From the NCBI GenBank assembly GCA_963693315.1, contig OY856186.1, positions 461,359,558 to 461,423,557 of the forward strand: 64,000 bases of DNA. The letters are read 5' to 3'. Both the position numbers and the translations under genes were made by a program. The first letter of the stretch is position 1. Each line of letters opens with the position of its first letter. This DNA comes from Diogma glabrata. Lineage: Eukaryota > Arthropoda > Insecta > Diptera > Cylindrotomidae. A model generated the notes under the pieces. It was not told the DNA's origin. It made no database searches and was given only the letters and a program-made list of their open reading frames with translations. Of the stretch, positions 54,601 through 64,000 are shown piece by piece.

Positions 54601-56637
54601 TTTAGACGTCTTGAACGTAACATTAGATATTGGAGGATGAGGAAATTATTTCGCAAAGCTTGTATTTCATCTATCCTTTCAGAAACAAAGGATCCTCGGC
54701 CGCGATTGACAATTAGGATTTTGCACAAACATATTTCAGGATTATTGGATAGTGGAGCGTCAATCACAATACTTGGAAGAAATGTGTATTCGTACGGCGG
54801 ATGGTACTGCAACTAAAATTTTAGGTTACCTTGAAATTCCAATAACTATGAATGGCTCCACTAAACCAATGCGGTTTCATATTGTCCCTGGTTTACGAGA
54901 GGAGCTCTACCTGGGCATAGATTTCTGGGAGAAATTTAGTATTGTTCCTTCCTTTGTTAGTGAACTGACTCGTACAGAGCTACAAAATTTAAATACACAC
55001 AACCTCACCACTGACCAGCAACAAGAACTGGATATGATCAAGGATTTTTTCCCGTCATTTGAAGTGTCTGGACTCGGAAAGACTTCTTTGGTTGAACATG
55101 TCATCGATGTTGGTGATAATGCACCTGTTAAACAGAGGCATTATCCCACATCGCCGGCTGTTCAACTAAAGGTTTATGTTGAACTTGACCGAATGCTTCA
55201 AATGGGCGTGATCGAAGAGAGTAACAGTTCGTGGTGCTCGTCAGTGGTCCTGGTTCAAAAAGAATCTGGTAAAAAAAGATTATGTATTGATAGCCGTCGT
55301 GTCATTTCACTAACGAAAAAGGACGCTTACCCACTTCCCTTGATTGATGGCTTACTAGGTCGTCTAAATAGCACAAAGTACATTTCTAGTATTGATCTCA
55401 AAGATACTTTCTGGCAGATTCCTCTGGCAGAAGCATCTAGAGACAAGACAGCCTTCACAGTGCCTGGTCGTCCATTGTATCAATTCCGGATTATGCCCTT
55501 TGGATTGTGCAATGCTCCCCAGACAATGTGTCGGCTAATGCACAAAGTGATACCACATCAATATCACGAAAATGTCTTTGTTTATTTAGATGATCTATTG
55601 GTAGTCTCTTCCACGTTCCAGGAACATATGGAATTGCTGTCCAAAGTCTCTTCATTGATAAGAGCGGCTGGGTTAACAATAAACCTCAAGAAAAGTAAAT
55701 TTGTTCTGAGAGAGGTGAAATACTTGGGATTTTTGGTTGGTGAAGATGGTCTTCAAACTGATCCAGACAAGGTAAGAGCTGTTGCAGAGTATCCAGCTCC
55801 TTCAACAGTAAAACAAATACGACGTTTATTAGGGACGGCCGGTTGGTATCAACGTTTCATACCAAATTATGCAAGCGTGGTATCACCAATTACAGATTTA
55901 TTAAAGAAGAGTTTGGGAAAATTGACGCAAACGCAACTTCACCGAAGGTGAATGCTTTTCTGAGGAATGGAGTGTTTCTAACATATGTAGTACCAGAGTT
56001 TCTACACAGTGACAATGGCAAACAGTTCACTAGTAGGAACTTTCAAAATCTTTTGTCAGATTTCGGCATTAAACACATTAGGACCGGTGTCTATAGTCCT
56101 CAAAGCAACGCGTCAGAGCGGGTCAATAGGTCAGTTCTAGCAGCAATTCGAGCGTTCATAAAAGGTCAACATACCAAGTGGGATTCACAAATTGGTGAAA
56201 TTGCATATGCACTGCGAGCCGCTACCAAGTACTCACTGTACTATTTATTATTTGGTCAACATCCAATATCGGATGGAAATACTTACCATTTGTTAAGATC
56301 ACTACACAAGCTTGGTGAAGATGCTGGTGAGGAAATAGAACGCTTTGATCATTTGACCCTGCTCAGGAACCGAGTTCAACAAAATTTAAAAGCAGCTTTC
56401 AAAAAATCGCAACATCAGTATAACCAGCGATTTAAACTACGGACTTTTCAACCACAACAACATGTGTTTGTACGGCAACATCATTTGAGTGACGCTACAA
56501 AAAAATTCTCAGCAAAATTGGCTCCAAAGTTCTTGCCTGCAATAATTAAGACTAAGATTGGAAATGTATTCTATGAGTGCATAGATATGAGCGATAAGAA
56601 TTTTGGAGTCCATCACGCGAAAGACACCAGAGAATGA
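54601..56637 (+). pseudogene. Gypsy B pol: protease, RT, truncated integrase
   Basis: Protease motif LLDSGASITILGR (about 54740-54780), a frameshift, then RT (54790-55870): SSWCSSVVLVQKESG, LCIDSRRV, SIDLKDTFWQIPLAEASRDK, MPFGLCNAPQTM and the catalytic FVYLDDLLVVS, ending RRLLGTAGWYQRFIPNYASV. A junction near 55915 jumps into the integrase middle: PEFLHSDNGKQFTSRNFQ (second Asp), YSPQSNASERVNRS (Glu), then the C-terminus to 56637. RNase H, HHCC and the first catalytic Asp are deleted. The RT core looks intact. Confidence 0.85.
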
Positions 56638-56966
56638 TGTCTTACGTTCGGTAGGGTTGTTCCTGTACCTAGTTGTCGTCTCTGGGGTTCACATCTCCAG
56701 TGTCATATTTTACTGGTTGTATCGAGGGTTCAAGGGTGCTGACGTTAGATGGATGGATGATAGATTTCAGTACTCACTGTTAGTTCCTAGGAACTTCATG
56801 AGTGGTGGAATTGATCATCGACCCTGACGTTGGTTACCATTGATAACTGGATCCCAGATACAGATTAGTTGTTGGAAGTGGTTCGGTGGGTTCCTGACAT
56901 GGAGGGATGACGACGTTTTTGTGATTTCAAGGTTAAATATCTTGATTTTCACCTTGAATTCATGGT
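56638..56966 (+). other. Gypsy B region between pol and 3' LTR
   Basis: No envelope-like ORF; short frames only. A weak purine tract (ATGGAGGGATGA, 56898-56909) lies 57 bp before the LTR. Confidence 0.5.
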
Positions 56967-57352
56967 TGTAACGTCGGATATTCTTATAAGTCATATTAAA
57001 ACCAATTTCTATTCTTTTTTCCATTTAATCAAAATATATCTCCATCATTCCATTTCATTTTTACAATCATAACAATTTAAACATTTTCAAATTATAACGA
57101 ACAGCTTCAAATTCAAATATCACAACAAATAAATAAAAGAACTCAATGTATATTTCGGTTTAACGAACAGATTTTTTGCTCAAGTTGCTTCATTTTGTTT
57201 TTGCTTTATATGAAGTGTCAAATAGAAAAACACATTTTTCCTGCGATAATTTTGGCATTCCATGTTTTACTTTAAAACAAAAAATAAGTCGAAAGGAATT
57301 TGGCTCGTTCCATTTTTTTAAACTAATAAATATCAATTTTGTTTGCAAATTA

Positions 57353-58647
57353 CTAGGTCATTCAATAAGTCCGTAGGATGACACATAGATGGCGTTACTA
57401 GAATTTTTTTCCATATGATTTTTATTTAGTTCTAACCTTCAAACGATACGTGTATAAATTTGACAGCAATCGGACTATTTATTCGTGAGTTATAGCATTT
57501 TGTGTGAAGCAACTTTTGTTTTTGAAAAAAAATGGAAAAAAGTGAATTTCGAATTTTAATAAAGCATTGCTTTTTGATGAAAAAAAATACAGTGGAAACC
57601 AAACAATGGCTTGATAAACATTATCCAAACTCTGCTCCATCGAGACAAATGGTAGAGAAGTGGATGGCTGAATTTAAATGTGGTCGTACCAGCACAAAAG
57701 ATGCAGAGCGCAGTGGACGCCCAAATGAGGCTGTTATTCCAGAAAACATAAAAAAAATCCAGAAATTGGTTATGAACGATCGTAAATTGAAGGTGCACGA
57801 AATAGCTGACATTGTAAAGGTAGCAGATGTTAGTGTTTTTACCATTTTACATGAACATTTGGGTATGCGAAAGCTCTGTGCAAATTGGGTGCCGCGTGAG
57901 CTCACAGTCGACCAAAAACAACAACGAATCGATCCTTCGGAGGAGTCTTTGGCACTGTTAAACCGCAATAAAAGGGAATTCTATCGTAGATATGTGACAA
58001 TGGATGAGACATGGCTTCACAATTACACACCAGAATCCAAAAGACAGTCAGCTGAGTGGACAGCAGTCTACGAACCGAATCCAAAGCGAGCAAAGACGCA
58101 ACAGTCGGCCGGTAAGGTGATGGCGTCTGTATTTTGGGATACGAACGGAATAATATTCATCGACTATCTCCAAAAAGGAACCATCATCAACAGCGAGTAT
58201 TACTGTGAACTTTTGGATCGATTGAAGGCTGAAATCGCAAAGAAACGGCCACATTTGCAAAAGAAAAAAGTGTTGTTTCACCAAGATAATGCACCGTGTA
58301 ACAGATCGATGAAAACAATGGCAAAATTGAATGAATTGGGCTTTGAATTGCTTACCCACCCACCATATTCTCCAGATTTAGCCCCCAGCGACTTTTTCCT
58401 GTTTTCAGATCTCAAGAGAATGCTTGCTGGAAAGAAATTTAAGTCCAATGATGAAGTAATCGCTGAAACTGAGGCCTATTTTGACGAGAAAGAGAAATCG
58501 TACTATAAAAGTGGTATATAGAAAAGTTGGAAAATCGCTATACTCGTTGTATCGCCCTCGAAGGCAACTATGTTGAATAAAAAAATCGAGTTTTGTCAAA
58601 ATGTTGTTTTTTTCTTACTTATCCTACGGACTTATTGAATGACCTGT
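57353..58647 (+). mobile_element. mariner transposon, 1295 bp, nearly intact
   Basis: TA at 57351-57352 and 58648-58649. Terminal inverted repeats share AGGTCATTCAATAAGTCCGT + AGGAT on both ends (first two bases differ: CT/AC). Size and layout are standard for mariner. Inserted in the 3' LTR of Gypsy B. The near-perfect TIRs suggest a recent insertion. Confidence 0.95.
57532..58521 (+). CDS. mariner transposase, C-terminally frameshifted
   Basis: 329 codons from ATG. N-terminal HTH region (FRILIKHCFLMKKNTVETKQ, VEKWMAEFKCGRTSTKDAER), linker WVPRELTVDQKQQR, catalytic D,D34D: first Asp in VTMDETWLHNYTPE, second in FHQDNAPCNRS, third in YSPDLAPSDFFLF. The protein cuts and pastes the element at TA sites. 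It ends early at TAG 58519-58521. In the next frame the usual tail (RCIALEGNYVE, stop at 58580) follows, so a 2-base gain in GGTATATAG removed the last ~20 residues. Otherwise the frame is intact. The motif style suggests a mellifera/irritans-type subfamily. Confidence 0.92.
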   Translation: MEKSEFRILIKHCFLMKKNTVETKQWLDKHYPNSAPSRQMVEKWMAEFKCGRTSTKDAERSGRPNEAVIPENIKKIQKLVMNDRKLKVHEIADIVKVADVSVFTILHEHLGMRKLCANWVPRELTVDQKQQRIDPSEESLALLNRNKREFYRRYVTMDETWLHNYTPESKRQSAEWTAVYEPNPKRAKTQQSAGKVMASVFWDTNGIIFIDYLQKGTIINSEYYCELLDRLKAEIAKKRPHLQKKKVLFHQDNAPCNRSMKTMAKLNELGFELLTHPPYSPDLAPSDFFLFSDLKRMLAGKKFKSNDEVIAETEAYFDEKEKSYYKSGI

Positions 58648-58723
58648 TATAACTTTAAAAAAATACATAATGAGAAATAACATAGAAGTTTCGTCTGTTT
58701 AAATATAAATCAAAGATAAAAAA

Positions 58724-59445
<722 letters not shown>

Positions 59446-60454
59446 CAATTTCACGCAAGTTCAGCAAATTTTTGGGAAATTTTGAGTTGACCCCTTTTAA
59501 TTTTGATTATTTTTTGTTTATAGATAGTCTTTGATAAATAAAAAATACAAGTTCTCTTAGAATTTTTTTTTTCGACCAGGGGTCTTCACAGGGTGCCCCT
59601 CAATTTTTTGTTATTTTGTGATGTGACTGCATTTTGACGAGCGATTGTAGAAAAACTACTGAATCAATTTTCATAAATGATATGTCGTTGAATAGGTATT
59701 AGAACAATGTTTTTAAAAATGTACACTGTTAATTTTTTGAAATAATTTTTAACGGTGTAACATAAGAAAAAAACGGTGTAATTGAAAAAAAGATGGCATA
59801 GCCTCTTTTTTTTTTTTTTTTTTTTAAACTAAATTGAAGCTTATTTCATATCTAACCACTTGTGAAAGTTGAGGACACGTGTTATTTTTTGTTTTAAAGA
59901 TAAAATTCATTGTGCATATGACTGTCGGGAATCAGTTTTTTTTGTTCTGAAGGAAAATTATAAAAATGGCGTTATAAACTAAGAGATATTTTTTTTATGT
60001 TAAATATCAAATATTTTATTATTAGATGAACTTTGTAAAATATTATAAAAATTATATATGTAGTACAATAAATAAAATAAATACAATTGTTAAAAATGAT
60101 TTACTTATTTTACAAACAGAAGTTTCTTTTGAATAGGAAAGCACTTCTGCAATTATTTTCTTTGTATTAGATGGCATAGAAAATGAAATGTTTATTTATC
60201 ACTTTTAGTAATCACTTGTCACTCTTATAAAAAATAATTTGACAGTCTTGACTGCAAACAAAAAAGCCGTATAAACAACTAAATCTATTTAGGAACTTTT
60301 GACTGGAGAAGTATTATGTTCGTATTATGTTATTATGGAATCATAAAGTAAAAGATTGTTTTTCAACATTAAATTACAAATATTTTATTATTGAATAAAC
60401 TTTTTAAAATATCATACAAATTATATATGTGAAAATAAATATAGTTATTAAAAA

Positions 60455-60844
60455 TTATTTACTTATTTTACATTCAAAAGTTTCTTTTGAGTTGGAAAAC
60501 ATTTTTGCATTTATTGTCTTAGTATCTACTGGTACAAAAGAATGAAATTTTTGAGTTCCACTTATAGTAATCGCATTTTTATATCGATTTTGTAATTTTT
60601 CTTTTGTTAATTGATATTCATTTTTATCGGCGTATCCAAAGTTCAAGGTAGATTCCCATTTTAAAGCCCATTCGAAAAGTTTTTTTGGTGTATCAATAAT
60701 ATTATCTTCGCTCGCCATACTATAACGGTGTGCAGCACGCTTCAGTGTACCACCAATTCCATCACAAGGTCCCTTTCCATGGCTGGTAGCATGAAAATGC
60801 CATTCAGCGTCAACCTTAAAGTCTTCTTTATGGTGGCATAAGTT
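60455..60844 (-). pseudogene. Transposase C-terminal fragment, left arm
   Basis: From the centre outward: NLCHHKEDFKVDAEWHFHAT, SHGKGPCDGIGGTLKRAAHR, then MASEDNIIDTPKKLFEWALK, NFGYADKNEYQLTKEKLQNR, GTQKFHSFVPVDTKTINAKM and stop. The AEWHF/SHGKG.CDGIGG block is strongly patterned and probably catalytic or structural in this family (inference). The Met at 60718 is not a native start. Open throughout. Confidence 0.65.
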
Positions 60845-60858
60845 AATTAGTTAATTTA

Positions 60859-61220
60859 AGGTTGACGCTGAATGGCATTTTCATGCTACCAGCCATGGAA
60901 AGGGACCTTGTGATAGAATTGGTGGTACACTGAAGCGTGCTGCACACCGTTATAGTATGGCGAGCGAAGATAATATTATTGATACACCAAAAAAACTTTT
61001 CGGATGGGCTTTAAAATGGGAATCTACCATGAACTTTGGATACGCCGATAAAAATGAATATCAATTAACAAAAGAAAAATTACAAAATCGATATAAAAAT
61101 GCGATTACTATAAGTGGAACTCAAAAATTTCATTCTTTTGTACCAGTAGATACTAAGACAATAAATGCAAAAATGTTTTCCAACTCAAAAGAAACTTTTG
61201 AATGTAAAATAAGTAAATAA
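60859..61220 (+). pseudogene. Transposase C-terminal fragment, right arm
   Basis: Mirror copy of 60455-60844, beginning at KVDAEWHF. It differs at a few residues: CDRIGG instead of CDGIGG, LFGWAL instead of LFEWAL, STMNFG instead of STLNFG. Stop at the same place. The small differences between arms mean that the inverted duplication is not brand new, or that the arms derive from two sister copies. Confidence 0.65.
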
Positions 61221-62219
61221 TTTTTAATAACTATATTTATTTTCACATATATAATTTGTATGATATTTTAAAAAGTTTATTCAATAATAAAATATTTGTA
61301 ATTTAATGTTGAAAAACAATCTTTTACTTTATGATTCCATAATAACATAATACGAACATAATACTTCTCCAGTCAAAAGTTCCTAAATAGATTTAGTTGT
61401 TTATACGGCTTTTTTGTTTGCAGTCAAGACTGTCAAATTATTTTTTATAAGAGTGACAAGTGATTACTAAAAGTGATAAATAAACATTTCATTTTCTATG
61501 CCATCTAATACAAAGAAAATAATTGCAGAAGTGCTTTCCTATTCAAAAGAAACTTCTGTTTGTAAAATAAGTAAATCATTTTTAACAATTGTATTTATTT
61601 TATTTATTGTACTACATATATAATTTTTATAATATTTTAAAAAGTTCATCTAATAATAAAATATTTGATATTTAACATAAAAAAAATATCTCTTGGTTTA
61701 TAACGCCATTTTTATAATTTTCCTTCAGAACAAAAAAAACTGATTCCCGACAGTCATATGCACAACGAATTTTATCTTTAAAACAAAAAATAACACGTGT
61801 CCTCAACTTTCACAAGTGGTTAGATATAAAATAAGCTTCAATTTAGTTTAAAAAAAAAAAAAAAAAAAAGAGGCTATGCCATCTTTTTTTCAATTACACC
61901 GTTTTTTTCTTATGTTACACCGTTAAAAATTATTTCAAAAAATTAACAGTGTACATTTTTAAAAACTTTGTTCTAATACCTATTCAACGACATATCATTT
62001 ATGAAAATTGATTCAGTAGTTTTTCTACAATCGCTCGTCAAAATGCAGTCACATCACAAAATAACAAAAAATTGAGGGGCACCCTGTGAAGACCCCTGGT
62101 CGAAAAAAAAAATTCTAAGAGAACTTGTATTTTTTATTTATCAAAGACTATCTATAAACAAAAAATAATCAAAATTAAAAGGGGTCAACTCAAAACGTTG
62201 TTGAATCTTCGTGAAATTG

Positions 62220-63060
<841 letters not shown>

Positions 63061-63062
63061 CT

Positions 63063-63725
63063 AAAAATTACAGCTCAGCGGCATTTCATACTATTTCAAA
63101 ATGGAAAAAAGCAACTAACTCAGGATTAAATTATCTACAAAAATGCTTATGAAGATGTAACTGTAACTTACACCGGTGACACAGTACAGATCACTAAAGT
63201 CAGTTTTATTTGAATTTCTTGTTCTTTTGTTTTTATTTCATAAATGGCTAAAGCTACAGGAAAAATGTCAATAACAAAGTTGTAGTCAATTAAGTTTCCT
63301 ACAAAAAACTGATAATAACCGAATCTCTATGATTGATATTTCTCGAGATAATCAACATTTATTATCTTAGAACTTGCGGTTATTATTTTAGAACTTACGA
63401 AAATCTCTTAAAACATCCATTTTAATAAAAGCTTATTATCTCGAGAAATATCAATCATAGAGATTCGGTTATTATCAGTTTTTTGTAGGAAACTTAATTA
63501 ACTACAACTTTGTTATCGATATTTTTCCTGTAGTTTTACCCATTTATGAAATAAAAACAAAAAAAACAAGAAATTCATATAAAATTTACTTTTGTGATCT
63601 GTACTGTGTCACCGGTGTAAGTTACAGTTACATCTCCAAAAGCATTTTTGTAGATAATTTAATCCTGAGTTAGTTGCTTTTTTCCATTTTGAAATAGTAT
63701 AAAATGCCGCTGAGCTGTAATTTTT
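63063..63725. repeat. 660-bp palindrome, second type
   Basis: Arms starting AATTACAGCTCAGCGGCAT and including AACTGTAACTTACACCGGTG and ACCGAATCTCTATGATTGAT are repeated inverted up to 63725; loop ~80 bp near 63394. No coding capacity. Different sequence from the 59-62 kb arms, but placed directly after an arm fragment. Confidence 0.8.
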
Positions 63726-63901
63726 TTTTTAAACACTAAAGTTTACATGTATTTTGTATGGAAAATATTCAAACGCAAAGGCCGAGTGCTAAACATTAAT
63801 TTTGAGGGCTCATATTTTAGGAGGACGTTTTCTTGGGTATTTCTAACAAAATTTCGGTGGGGCACCAGAAAAAAAGAATTGTCGCCCCAAAAAAAAGCAC
63901 C

Positions 63902-63903
<2 letters not shown>
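63726..63903. other. Short AT-bounded segment
   Basis: Sequence ending GAATTGTCGCCCCAAAAAAA and GCACCCTAAT at the last (AT)n; it may be a terminal part of another element entering (AT)n. No ORF. Confidence 0.35.

Positions 63904-64000
<97 letters not shown>
63904..64000. repeat. (AT)n microsatellite, runs off the window
   Basis: 97 bp of pure AT repeat up to the edge. Confidence 0.95.

Larger units (their letters stand above)
56967..58723 (+). repeat. 3' LTR of Gypsy B, split by mariner
   Basis: LTR sequence 56967-57352 and 58650-58723; the interrupting mariner duplicated TA. The parts align with 48345-48802 without loss at the junction (CAAATTA|TAACTTT). Confidence 0.8.

Overview
This is eukaryotic, very AT-rich DNA made almost entirely of transposable elements. 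The mix (Ty3/Gypsy LTR elements, Jockey/CR1-like, R1-like and RTE-like LINEs, mariner, several hAT elements, MITEs and foldback elements, long (AT)n tracts) points to an arthropod, most likely an insect. I found no convincing single-copy host gene, rRNA, tRNA or CRISPR array. Most coding regions are broken by frameshifts, stops or deletions.

Left part (1-21.8 kb). A Gypsy 3' end with its LTR (2-1300) abuts a truncated second Gypsy copy (integrase plus LTR, 1307-3230). LINE fragments lie at 3.3, 4.9, 7.3-7.8, 15.0-16.0 and 16.3 kb. A complete LTR element on the minus strand (7814-14245, TSD AGTC) carries an 852-codon gag-like ORF and no visible pol. LINE pieces at 19.2-21.8 kb are split by a 1.7-kb insertion with tandem arrays.

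Middle part (21.8-37.2 kb). A stack of insertions, most with readable target-site duplications (TSDs). A LINE endonuclease is split by a hAT-like element (22010-35763, TSD CCTTCTAT). That element holds an internally deleted RTE-like LINE, which duplicated part of the hAT terminus, plus a 468-bp MITE and a second LINE. The second LINE is split by a 2.5-kb TA-flanked MITE (25061-27570) and by a Tip100-like hAT (28244-33550, TSD CCTCAGAT). The latter contains a 1.7-kb foldback element (30591-32306, TSD TA).

Right-middle part (37.2-48.3 kb). A hAT pseudogene is split by an element with termini CCCGAGCAGAAATT and a 3-bp TSD (37229-48326). Its internal (AT)n tract seems to have been hit repeatedly: by a long-TIR transposon (38117-40976), a Penelope-like scrap and another hAT (41456-47611), which has further hAT and RTE insertions inside.

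Right part (48.3-64 kb). A Gypsy element (from 48345) is split by another Gypsy element (50342-54596, TSD ATAT), and its 3' LTR is split by a nearly intact mariner (57353-58647). Beyond lie (AT)n-bounded palindromes of 2.8 kb and 0.66 kb.

The most interesting signal: the transposon at 38-41 kb and the giant palindrome at 59-62 kb carry complementary pieces of one transposase-like gene family. The first keeps the N-terminal part and the last residues; the second keeps the C-terminal part (motif SHGKGPCD.IGG) in both arms. Both sit directly against (AT)n. I could not assign this family to a named superfamily.
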